Notes under the pieces: generated by a model
Database searches by the model: none
The model's input: only the letters and a program-made list of their open reading frames with translations
Told to the model about the DNA's origin: nothing
Shown: positions 19,452-27,563 of the stretch, piece after piece
Numbering within the stretch: position 1 is the first letter of the stretch
Layout: each line of letters opens with the position of its first letter
From: Puia dinghuensis
GTDB lineage: Bacteria; Bacteroidota; Bacteroidia; Chitinophagales; Chitinophagaceae
Length of the DNA: 64,000 bases
Assembly (NCBI RefSeq): GCF_014642875.1
Contig: NZ_BMJC01000006.1
Location: forward strand, 62,001-126,000
Direction: 5' to 3'
Program-made: the position numbers and the translations under genes

Positions 19452-20087
19452 TTATTTGATGGCTATCGATGCCAGATTTGATAAAACATTCAACTTCGAT
19501 CCGGTTTTGGTGATGATACCCGTTGTCTGGCAATTCTCGACAAAATCCACGGGGTCATTGGCCGGAGCGCCGGGGCTGCCGTCGAGGTAGCCATTGATCT
19601 TGATGTATTGCAGAACATAATACGTGATGGTGGAAGCGGCAACGTATTCCGTAGCCGGCGTTTTCTTTACGGCGGCGATGGTATCGGCCCAGTTGGGATA
19701 GATCTTTGCCGTGGTGCTGGCATTGTTGAGTGAGATCGTGTCGGTGAACAGGAACTGGGTTATAAACCGGGAGGTGATGTGCGCATAAAGGGAATCGAGG
19801 CTCTGATAATTCAATGCCGTCATGATCGCGGACACGGAATAATCCGTCGGCGCGAAAAAGGTGCCTGCCAGATTTACAGAATCTTTCAGGTGAAAATGGT
19901 CGACGATGAGCAGCACCGTGTCGAACATATGGTACTGGTTGGCGGAAAGATAGTCATAGGCTGTGTAGTTGCTTTTGGCATTGGCCACGCCGCCATCCTG
20001 CAAATAGTTACTCTTGCTGCACGAGTACAGGATGGTGAGCAGCAGGACTACGCATGCAGCATTTTTATATCGGTGGAAGAAGTTCAT
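19452..20087 (-). CDS. Fasciclin-domain lipoprotein of the PUL
   Basis: 211 residues with a lipoprotein signal (CVVLLLTILYSCSKSNYL). A single fasciclin (FAS1) domain is indicated by the two conserved boxes: GTFFAPTDYSVSAIM and the C-terminal QTTGIITKTGSKLNVL. FAS1 domains are adhesion modules. In Bacteroidota they are often surface lipoproteins encoded directly after susD. It is 12 bp from susD and 7 bp from the DUF5007-like gene, in one operon. Probably helps glycan binding or complex assembly; no enzymatic function expected. Confidence 0.8.
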   Translation of the reverse strand: MNFFHRYKNAACVVLLLTILYSCSKSNYLQDGGVANAKSNYTAYDYLSANQYHMFDTVLLIVDHFHLKDSVNLAGTFFAPTDYSVSAIMTALNYQSLDSLYAHITSRFITQFLFTDTISLNNASTTAKIYPNWADTIAAVKKTPATEYVAASTITYYVLQYIKINGYLDGSPGAPANDPVDFVENCQTTGIITKTGSKLNVLSNLASIAIK

Positions 20088-20099
20088 AATACAATGGTT

Positions 20100-21623
20100 T
20101 TAATTTCTTAGTATCTGGGTCCAGTAAGCTGTTTGCGTGAGGGAGGGGTTGAGTACGAACAGGCTCGGATCTAACGGCCAGTAGTACTCCCCTGCATTGA
20201 TGCCTGACTGGGTCATCTGGGGGAACTGGGAGACGCCCGTCAGCCGGTCGTTGCGGATGAGGTCGTAGAACCGGTGACCTTCCAGGAAAAGTTCGCGTCC
20301 CCTCTCTGCCGTGACGCTGTCGATGAGCGAGAGGCGGTTGGCGACCGGCGGCATGTCCGCGGCGCCCGCTCTTTCCCTCACCTGGTTGATGAGGATCAAC
20401 GCCCCGCCAAGATCGGACGTCTTCTTCGAGGTCAACGCTTCAGCCTTAAGTAAAAGAATATCCGCCAGGCGGAAGATGATGATATTATTCAGCAGCAGGT
20501 AGTAGTTGCCCGAATTGGTGGTTGGCAGGGTTTGGATGTTGGAATATTTGATGCAGGAATAAAAGTTCTGGCTTCCCGAGTTGACGACGGTGAATTCCTT
20601 CTTGTATCGCAGGTCGTTGGTATCATAATACAACTTGCCCAGCACAGTGGAGTTGATCTGCCAGTTGGGGATGGGGATATTGGGAAGAAGGGGAGCACAG
20701 AGCGTATAATTGGCGATGCTGGCGGAATAAGCCAGTGCGTTCATGGATTCCGTTGCGGTGTTCTGGGCGATCTCGAAAATGCTTTCGGCCGACTGACCGC
20801 TGTAGATGGTTGGATAGCTTGCCCCGGGTATCAGCGAATAGGAACCCGAATTAATAACGGAATCGCAGACCATGCTGCAGCTGTCATAGTCGCCTCTCCA
20901 TGCGTAGAGGTGGGCCAGCAGGGCGAAGACGGCGCCTTTGTCGGCTCTGACGACCCGGCTGGCGGAAGAAGGGTTCTGCCAGCCAAGGTATTGGCGGGCC
21001 ATCGCGAGGTCGCTTACGCAGGCGGCCAGCACGGCCTGTTGCGGCGATCGGGCGATGCCTTTGAATGTGGAGATATCGCTTTGATAGGAGGTATCCAGAG
21101 GAACATCACCCCAAACGCGGGCCATATAAAAATAATTGAAGGCCCGGGTAAAATAGGCTTCGCCCAGGTAGCTGTTGCGCTGGGCAACCTGGTCGGCGGT
21201 GGTGTTGCCGTTGAAGACATTCACGGGCATGCGGTTGAGAAAGTAGAGACAGCGGTTGCTCTGCTGGATGGCGGCATAGAAAGGGGTGTATACCCTAAGT
21301 TTGAGCTTTGGGTCCCATACGTTGGCTGCGGGGACCGAGATGCCCCAGTTGAGCTGGTTGATATTCTGGAAGTCCCCATCCTGGATGGTGCTCCAATAGT
21401 CGGTGGGCAGGTCGCCATAGACATAATAAGACACCGAGGCGTCCAGGGCCGACCGGATGAGGGAATAGCAGGCGGCCACGGCGGAATTGGCGTCGGCGTC
21501 CGACTGCCAGGTGGTAGCATCCGTTGGCGTACTCACCGGGTTTTGGTCGAGGTACTTCGAACAAGAGGCGAGTCCGGTCAAGAGCACGAGACCGACCGAT
21601 ATAAGAAAAGTTGTTGGTTTCAT
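20100..21623 (-). CDS. SusD/RagB-family outer membrane glycan-binding lipoprotein
   Basis: 507 residues. I took the ATG at 21621-21623, which gives the lipoprotein signal MKPTTFLISVGLVLLTGLAS followed by CSKYLDQNP; the open frame runs 77 codons further upstream into the end of susC and has no signal there. The SusD pattern is clear: N-terminal CSKYLDQNPVSTPTDATTW, TPR-like helical region, and the C-terminal RGRELFLEGHRFYDLIRND box. It caps the adjacent SusC (11 bp upstream) and captures oligosaccharides at the cell surface. Part of the susC-susD-fasciclin-DUF5007-GH51 operon. Confidence 0.95.
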   Translation of the reverse strand: MKPTTFLISVGLVLLTGLASCSKYLDQNPVSTPTDATTWQSDADANSAVAACYSLIRSALDASVSYYVYGDLPTDYWSTIQDGDFQNINQLNWGISVPAANVWDPKLKLRVYTPFYAAIQQSNRCLYFLNRMPVNVFNGNTTADQVAQRNSYLGEAYFTRAFNYFYMARVWGDVPLDTSYQSDISTFKGIARSPQQAVLAACVSDLAMARQYLGWQNPSSASRVVRADKGAVFALLAHLYAWRGDYDSCSMVCDSVINSGSYSLIPGASYPTIYSGQSAESIFEIAQNTATESMNALAYSASIANYTLCAPLLPNIPIPNWQINSTVLGKLYYDTNDLRYKKEFTVVNSGSQNFYSCIKYSNIQTLPTTNSGNYYLLLNNIIIFRLADILLLKAEALTSKKTSDLGGALILINQVRERAGAADMPPVANRLSLIDSVTAERGRELFLEGHRFYDLIRNDRLTGVSQFPQMTQSGINAGEYYWPLDPSLFVLNPSLTQTAYWTQILRN

Positions 21624-21634
21624 GATCGTAGATT

Positions 21635-24600
21635 TTAGAAAAGGAGATTCAAACCGAAGGTGAACTTCAGGGAGGTGGGATACACGATATTCACCGAGCC
21701 TGTCGTCGGGTCGTACAATTCCGGGTCGGCGATGTTCTTTGCCTGTTTGAGCATGAACAGGTTTTCCGCCATTCCGTAGAACTGCACATTGTTGAGACCG
21801 AACCGTTTTGACAGCGCGGGAGGCACCGCATAACCCAATTTCACCTGTTTGCATTTGATAAAGCCCCCGTCTTCCAGGAAATAGGATTTGCTGATATTCC
21901 AGGGGTCAAGACCGCCGCCGGTGCTTGGGTATACCAATCGCGGGTAGGTGGTCTGATCGCCTGACTTCTGCCAGAACTGGGGAAGAAGACCGCTGAAGGA
22001 GGCCATCCCCGCCAGGGCGCCCCAGGAGGTGTAGTTGGCGCTGCCATTCAGGTTGTCGGAAAGACTGCCGTTGAGGATCTTGTTGCCATACGAGAAAGAA
22101 AAGAACACGGTGAGGGAAAAGCCTTTATAGAGGAACGTATTCCCAAGCCCGCCGGTGAATTTTGGCAAGGGGCTGTGGCCATCCGACACCTGGTCTTCAT
22201 AGTCGATGTTGTAGTCGCCGTTCTGGTCTTTGATCCTGGCGTCGCCCGCCTGCATCGGCGTGCCGAACCACGTCATCACCTGCCCGGTGGCCGGATCGAC
22301 GGGAACATCTGACTGTTTCGCATAGACGCCATTCACCTGCCATACTTTATAGCTGAACAGTGGCGAACCCAGGGTAAGCGCTTTCCTGAACCACGGTGGC
22401 CCGAAGATGAGGTCCTGGTTATTGTTGGGGAGTTTTGTCACCCAGTTCTTATTGAAAGAGATGTTGAAGGTGGTATTCCACTGGAAGGCGGATTTGCGGC
22501 CCATATTGTGGGTACTCAGGGAAATCTCGGTGCCGGTGTTGCGGACATTCGCGAGGTTGCCGGAATAGTACAGATAGCCGGTGGTGGCTTCGGCAGGCAC
22601 CTGGAACAGGTATTTGTCGATGGCGTCCTTCAGATACCAGTCGACGGCGATGTTGACCCTGTCATTAAAAAGATCGATATCTCCGCCAAGGTCGAGCTGC
22701 GGATATTTCTCCCATCGTACGGCGGAACTCGATTTCGTCCCGTAATTGAGGTAATTGTTACCATAGGGAAAGGGAGAGACCACGGTTGTCCCGGCGTAGG
22801 TGGAGGGGGTGCCGCCGGGATACGAACTATAGGCATTGCCGACGATGGTACCCGTTGTTGCGCCAAGGAAGCTGGCGTCCGAATAGAGGGTCTGGTAGCG
22901 GGCATACCAGCTGCCGGGGTCCTGACCGGTGACGCCATAGCTTGCCCGGAGCTTGAGGAAGTTAACCACTTTCTTCAGCGGGGAAAAGAAGGGTTCGTCG
23001 GAGGCGATCCATCCGGCGGAAACTGCCGAGAACGTTCCCCACCGGTAGGAAGGGCTGTAGATGGAGCTGGCATCCCTTCTTATCGAGCCGGTGAGCAAAT
23101 ACTTGCCTTTGAGGTCGTAGGATAGCCGGCCGTAGTAGGATTCGGTGGTCTTGGTTTCCTTCGCGGTAGCGACATTCAGGTTGGAGCCCGGGGGCACGGT
23201 CTGCAGGGTATAGATGCCGGAAACATTGATGCCTGCTGCCGAACTGTTGGCATTGTATTGCTGGGCGTTGTAGGCCGAATACCCGCCCACGAATACGAAA
23301 TGATGCTCGCCGACGGTTTTCAAATACGTCAGGTAATTCTCCCAGCTGTAGTTGGGATTGCTGACATTGACATCATAAGCCGTATTGGCGATGCCGTTGA
23401 GCGCCTGCGGAGAAAAATAAGCATATTGTTCGGCGTAATTATTATAGCCGAAGCTGCTGGTCAAGGTAAGGTCGCGGGCGATGGTGTCGGTTGCCTGGAG
23501 GTTGACGTGCATCGTGGTGATATGATCGTCATCATACCGGTTGGAATTGCCATTATACAGGTTTTGTGTCGCCGGGTCGAGGTTGACAAGCGATGAGGGA
23601 AAATTCCAGGTGACATAAATATAAGGATTGGTAAAATCCGTCCCCGCCCCGTGGTTCCGCTTTTCGAAGCCCATGAGCAGATTGGCGTTGATGTTCAGCC
23701 TGCTGACGGGATTGAGGTTGAAATTGAGATTGGGGGCGATACGCTCGAGGGAGAAGCCTTTGACGGCGCCCTGTTCGCTATAATGGTTCAGCGCCAGGCG
23801 GTAGCTGTTGTTGCCGGTGAAATAGCCAGCGACAGCAAGGTCCTGGTTGTTGACGATGGCTTGTTTGCGGATAAGCATGCCCTGCCAGTCGACGTCGCCG
23901 TTGAGTGCGGGGTTGAGGCTGTCGGTGAGAGCCTGGGGTATCGCGCCGAGGGCAAGCTCGGAATAGCCCAATTGATTTTCCAGCAACCGGAGCTTGATGT
24001 CTCTTTCCAGGGTGCCCGTCTCCACCGACCGGAGCTGGGGCCGGGTGGTGACGCCCATGTAGCCGGACAGCTGTACCTGCGGTTTTGTCGTGCGCCTTGC
24101 TTTTTTGGTCTTTACGATGATGACCCCGTTGCCGCCCCTTGCACCATAAATAGCGGAGGCGGAGGCGTCTTTGAGGACGTCGATGGATTCGATGTCGTTG
24201 GGGTTGATAAAGGTGAGCGGGTTGGAGGCGGGGCTGCTGGTGGCGGTGCCGATGTTGTTGACGTCATAGATGACGCCGTCGATGACATAAAGGGGGCCGG
24301 TGTTGCCGCCGTTGGAGTTGGCATAGTCTACATTGGTCGACCCCCTGATGACGATGTTGGGTTTCGAGCCCGGCGAGCCCTGTGAAGACTGTACGGTGAC
24401 CCCCGCCAGCCGGCCTTGCAGCATCTCGTCGAAGCTGGCTTCAGGGACATCCTGGATCTCCCGGCCGCTGATGCTCGAGACGGCGGCGGTGACATTCCTT
24501 CTCTTCTGGCTTTGATAGCCGACGACCACCACATCACTATTATTGCCCATGGCCTGGCTGAGGACGATGGCCATGCTGCCGGTGGTGACCTTTATTGTCT

Positions 24601-24856
24601 TGTCGTCGAAGCCCACATAGCTGACGACGACCTGGTTGGAAGTGCCTTTTAGTTCGAGTGAAAAATGTCCGGCGGAATCCGATGTGGTAGCGTTGGAAGC
24701 CCGGTTCTTCTCGGAGATGGTGGCACCGTAGAGGGGATTGCCCTTTTCATCCCTGACGGTACCATCGATATGCGTATGGGGCTGCGCTTTTACGGCAAGC
24801 AAAAAGGAGGCCCACATACAAATGGTCAGTACACTGACCTTTGTACATCGTCTCAT
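21635..24856 (-). CDS. SusC/RagA-family TonB-linked outer membrane receptor
   Basis: 1073 residues. Signal peptide (VLTICMWASFLLAVKAQ), carboxypeptidase-regulatory-like domain (about 30-100), TonB plug with DVVVVGYQSQKRRNVTAAV and LYVIDGVIYDVNN, then a 22-strand-type barrel ending LKFTFGLNLLF. Note VVVGYQSQKRR where most relatives have GYGTQKK. It imports glycan fragments with its SusD partner immediately downstream. The gene opens a five-gene minus-strand operon. Its leader carries a short perfect hairpin (24873-24889). No HTCS or sigma/anti-sigma pair is adjacent, so its regulator is not visible here. Confidence 0.96.
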   Translation of the reverse strand: MRRCTKVSVLTICMWASFLLAVKAQPHTHIDGTVRDEKGNPLYGATISEKNRASNATTSDSAGHFSLELKGTSNQVVVSYVGFDDKTIKVTTGSMAIVLSQAMGNNSDVVVVGYQSQKRRNVTAAVSSISGREIQDVPEASFDEMLQGRLAGVTVQSSQGSPGSKPNIVIRGSTNVDYANSNGGNTGPLYVIDGVIYDVNNIGTATSSPASNPLTFINPNDIESIDVLKDASASAIYGARGGNGVIIVKTKKARRTTKPQVQLSGYMGVTTRPQLRSVETGTLERDIKLRLLENQLGYSELALGAIPQALTDSLNPALNGDVDWQGMLIRKQAIVNNQDLAVAGYFTGNNSYRLALNHYSEQGAVKGFSLERIAPNLNFNLNPVSRLNINANLLMGFEKRNHGAGTDFTNPYIYVTWNFPSSLVNLDPATQNLYNGNSNRYDDDHITTMHVNLQATDTIARDLTLTSSFGYNNYAEQYAYFSPQALNGIANTAYDVNVSNPNYSWENYLTYLKTVGEHHFVFVGGYSAYNAQQYNANSSAAGINVSGIYTLQTVPPGSNLNVATAKETKTTESYYGRLSYDLKGKYLLTGSIRRDASSIYSPSYRWGTFSAVSAGWIASDEPFFSPLKKVVNFLKLRASYGVTGQDPGSWYARYQTLYSDASFLGATTGTIVGNAYSSYPGGTPSTYAGTTVVSPFPYGNNYLNYGTKSSSAVRWEKYPQLDLGGDIDLFNDRVNIAVDWYLKDAIDKYLFQVPAEATTGYLYYSGNLANVRNTGTEISLSTHNMGRKSAFQWNTTFNISFNKNWVTKLPNNNQDLIFGPPWFRKALTLGSPLFSYKVWQVNGVYAKQSDVPVDPATGQVMTWFGTPMQAGDARIKDQNGDYNIDYEDQVSDGHSPLPKFTGGLGNTFLYKGFSLTVFFSFSYGNKILNGSLSDNLNGSANYTSWGALAGMASFSGLLPQFWQKSGDQTTYPRLVYPSTGGGLDPWNISKSYFLEDGGFIKCKQVKLGYAVPPALSKRFGLNNVQFYGMAENLFMLKQAKNIADPELYDPTTGSVNIVYPTSLKFTFGLNLLF

Positions 24857-24872
24857 AGCAGTAAGTGGTTTT

Positions 24873-24889
24873 GGGCCTCTTGGAGGCCC
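24873..24889 (-). repeat. Perfect 7-bp hairpin in the leader of the susC gene
   Basis: GGGCCTC and GAGGCCC are separated by three bases and lie 17 bases before the susC start codon. In RNA this would be a stable stem close to the translation start. It could modulate ribosome access or end an upstream leader, or be a DNA-level operator. No T-tract follows on either strand, so a simple terminator is unlikely. Confidence 0.45.
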
Positions 24890-25047
24890 TGTTTTAGAAA
24901 TGTAACTTTGACATTTAAAACTACAGTTCTAAAATCAAACCACGTTTGCAGGAATTATCAGGCGTTGGGCAGATATTAACCGTTTCATGATACTGAAGCA
25001 TCACAGCAGTGGAGATTTTCTTATCTTTAACCAAATCCCCTTATCAT

Positions 25048-25692
25048 ATGGCCACTCTTCCCCCTACCCCGCCCGCAGACCAGCCGTTGATCATTACTTA
25101 TATGACGCTGCGCAAGTGCATCGGATTCATGGGCATATCCCTGGTTCCCGTGCTGGTGCTGGGTTCGCTGCTGCTGGATCATCCGCCCCAGATAAGGACA
25201 TCCGTAAGCGCCTATTATTTTAGCAGCATGCGCAACGAAATGGAAGGGATCATTTGCGGGATAGCACTCTTTCTCCTTTCCTACCATGGTTATACCCGGC
25301 TGGATTCCCGGGTAAGCAAAGGAGCCGGATTTTTCGCGCTCTGCATCGCCTTTCTCCCCACTGTGCCTGCCGGTGTGAATGACGATCTCGTGAGCAAGCT
25401 GCATTACTATACCGCCGGTGCCTTCTTTGCCCTGCTGGCCTATATGTCGATCTTTCTCTTCACCCGGAGTGACGGAAGCTGGACGCCGCAGAAGAAGAAG
25501 CGAAACAAAGTGTACCGGGTCTGCGGAATAATCATGGCCGTTTCGGTGCTGGGCATCCCGATAGATGGGATCAACGGGATATACCAGCACATCTCTTTTC
25601 TGAAACCCACCCTGATCCTCGAGACTTTTGCACTCACCTCCTTCGGTATTTCCTGGCTGACAAAAGGAGAATTTATTCTGAAAGACAAATGA
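25048..25692 (+). CDS. Six-helix integral membrane protein, DUF998-like
   Basis: 214 residues from the ATG at 25048; a GTG at 25009 is in frame but adds nothing protein-like. Six hydrophobic segments alternate with short loops, including an early conserved-looking RTSVSAYYFSSMRNEMEGII between helices 1 and 2. The pattern recalls the DUF998/FRAG1-like membrane families, but I am not certain. The stop overlaps the start of the M61 peptidase gene (ATGA), so the two are translationally coupled and may act together. Confidence 0.65.
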   Translation: MATLPPTPPADQPLIITYMTLRKCIGFMGISLVPVLVLGSLLLDHPPQIRTSVSAYYFSSMRNEMEGIICGIALFLLSYHGYTRLDSRVSKGAGFFALCIAFLPTVPAGVNDDLVSKLHYYTAGAFFALLAYMSIFLFTRSDGSWTPQKKKRNKVYRVCGIIMAVSVLGIPIDGINGIYQHISFLKPTLILETFALTSFGISWLTKGEFILKDK

Positions 25693-27476
25693 AAAACAAG
25701 TTTTACACGGGTCTGCTGGCGATGGCGCTGTTGTGGACCCTTGGCGCAGCAGGCCAGGATAGCCCGACCGTCAATTATATATTGGCAGTCGATACGAGCG
25801 ATCTTTCCGGCTACTGGGTGGCGATTCAATTAAAGAATGCCGGGCACCATTTTCACCTGGCCATGGCTACGCACCACGAGTATGATAGTCGCTTCTGGCG
25901 GTATGTGCGTGACCTCCGGCTGCAAACACCTAACGGCAGGGGTCGTCTGGTGAGGAAGGATAGTGCCTTGTGGGAAGTATCCATCCGCGGCAACGAAGCC
26001 CGGCTCACCTACCGGATACAATTGCCCGGGCCGCATCGGTTTGCCCATATCCCTTTTCTGGCCTCCTATGGCGGACTGGCCGGCGATCTGCATTCCTTTA
26101 TGTATATACCAGAGCACCCGGAGGTGGCCTGCACTGTCACCTTCCAAATTCCTGACGGCTGGGCCATCGCCACGGGATTGGAAAGAACGACCGATCATAA
26201 CAGCTTTTCAGCGGCTTCGGCCCCGGTGCTGATGGATTGCCCGGTATTGCTGGGGCAGGTGCATAGCTGGGATTTTTTTGTAAAAAAGGTTAGGCATACC
26301 GTTGCCTATCTGGCGGCCGGCAATGGCGCCATCGGGTTTGACACGGTGCGATTGGTCAATACTATCCGGAAGATAGCGGAGCAGGCGGCTGCCGTGTTCG
26401 ACAGTCTTCCTTATCCGAACTATACTTTTCTGCTGGAAGACTCGGTTGGGGGGGCCCTCGAACATCGGAATTCCGTGACGATCGGCGCGCCGGCATCGGT
26501 GCTGGCATCAGAGCCGGATGAATTCGACGAAGAGATAGCCCATGAATTCTTCCACACCTGGAATCTGATGTACATCAAGCCGGCGGAATACACGCCATTG
26601 AATTATGGACCCCAGGAAGAATCCGCGGGCCTGTGGCTCTCGGAAGGTCTTTCGATGTTTTACGCCGATCTCATCATGCGAAGAGCCAGACTGCCGGTGG
26701 AAGATTCGACCCGGCTCGACCATCTTGAAGGACTGATCCAACGGTATTATACCGACACCGGCAACCAGGTTATCCCGCCCGCCCGGGTAAGTCTGGCATC
26801 AAACGCACTTCCGGGAAGACTGGGCGACTTCTCTGCCAGTGTACACCTGCAGGGCGAACTGTATGGGGCCCTGCTGGATATCCTCATCCGGGCAAAGACC
26901 AACAACCAACGCTCTTTTGACGATGTCATGCGGCTGGTATTCAGGCGCTTCGGGGGCGAGAAGGGTTTCTACGGCAAGGATATCGAGCAATGCGTACGGG
27001 CCGTCTGCCCGGGAACCGAAGTAACCGATTTCTTTCAACGATTCATTTACGAAGGCCGTCCGCTTGAGTTCAATACCTGGCTCGGGCTCATCGGGCTGCG
27101 GATGGACGTCGCCTATCAAGAGGCAGTTAATAAAAACGGTATGGAAATGGTCGACAAGCGGCTGTATGTATGGAGTCTCCCGGGTGATACAACTTTCCGC
27201 GTGCAGATCACCCATCCGGGCAGCTGTTGGGCGAAAGCCGGATTGCACAGCGGGGATGTCATCGTGGACATTGATGGCATGCCGGTGAAAACCAGGGAGG
27301 ACTTCAATAACCGGCTGAACCGGCTCCACGTCGGCGACACCGTAGCGGTAGCGGTGCAGCGTCCGGAGGGAATGAAGGCGATAAGCGTTGTGATTCAGCC
27401 TTATGTTATTCCCGTTGTACATCTTTCCAGGGTCGGGGGCGGGGAGGTTTACGACCATTGGGCGAAGGGAGAGTGA
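25689..27476 (+). CDS. M61-family glycyl-aminopeptidase-like metallopeptidase with PDZ domain
   Basis: 595 residues, with an N-terminal signal peptide (LLAMALLWTLGAAGQD). An N-terminal beta domain (about 30-200) precedes the catalytic domain. The zinc motif is HEFFH (H285, E286, H289) in EIAHEFFHTWNLMYIKPAEY, and the third ligand lies in LWLSEGLSMFYAD (near E319). About residues 500-575 form a PDZ domain (AGLHSGDVIVDIDGMPVKT). This is the standard M61 architecture. Known members cleave N-terminal Gly or Ala or are periplasmic peptidases of unclear role. Translationally coupled to the upstream membrane protein. The stop codon overlaps the first repeat of the LytTR-site array. Confidence 0.92.
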   Translation: MKNKFYTGLLAMALLWTLGAAGQDSPTVNYILAVDTSDLSGYWVAIQLKNAGHHFHLAMATHHEYDSRFWRYVRDLRLQTPNGRGRLVRKDSALWEVSIRGNEARLTYRIQLPGPHRFAHIPFLASYGGLAGDLHSFMYIPEHPEVACTVTFQIPDGWAIATGLERTTDHNSFSAASAPVLMDCPVLLGQVHSWDFFVKKVRHTVAYLAAGNGAIGFDTVRLVNTIRKIAEQAAAVFDSLPYPNYTFLLEDSVGGALEHRNSVTIGAPASVLASEPDEFDEEIAHEFFHTWNLMYIKPAEYTPLNYGPQEESAGLWLSEGLSMFYADLIMRRARLPVEDSTRLDHLEGLIQRYYTDTGNQVIPPARVSLASNALPGRLGDFSASVHLQGELYGALLDILIRAKTNNQRSFDDVMRLVFRRFGGEKGFYGKDIEQCVRAVCPGTEVTDFFQRFIYEGRPLEFNTWLGLIGLRMDVAYQEAVNKNGMEMVDKRLYVWSLPGDTTFRVQITHPGSCWAKAGLHSGDVIVDIDGMPVKTREDFNNRLNRLHVGDTVAVAVQRPEGMKAISVVIQPYVIPVVHLSRVGGGEVYDHWAKGE

Positions 27477-27524
27477 CCGCGGACTTTTCGGGGTTGACCG
27501 CAATGTTTTTTGGGTTGCCCGCAA
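27474..27524 (+). promoter_or_regulatory. Three direct repeats at exact 21-bp period: probable LytTR response-regulator binding array
   Basis: TGACCGC at 27474-27480, TGACCGC at 27495-27501 and TGCCCGC at 27516-27522 are spaced 21 and 21 bp. The two better copies extend to GGGTTGACCGCAA and GGGTTGCCCGCAA. LytTR-domain regulators bind short repeats carrying a GTT core about two helical turns apart, so the geometry fits. The array ends 27 bp before the -7 box of the receptor gene, which is itself followed by a LytS/LytTR pair. Confidence 0.65.
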
Positions 27525-27551
27525 GCGCCAAAATGGGCATTTTCGGCTTAT

Positions 27552-27559
27552 TAGTTTTG
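27552..27559 (+). promoter_or_regulatory. -7 box of the outer-membrane receptor gene
   Basis: TAGTTTTG matches TAnnTTTG perfectly. Predicted transcription start is about 27564, coinciding with the ATG, so the message may be leaderless. No -33 TTG is visible, consistent with dependence on an activator bound at the upstream repeats. Confidence 0.55.
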
Positions 27560-27563
27560 CCCT

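Noticed and set aside
21624-21854. Longer N-terminus for SusD.
   Set aside because: Those codons overlap the 3' end of susC; the lipoprotein signal starts at 21623.
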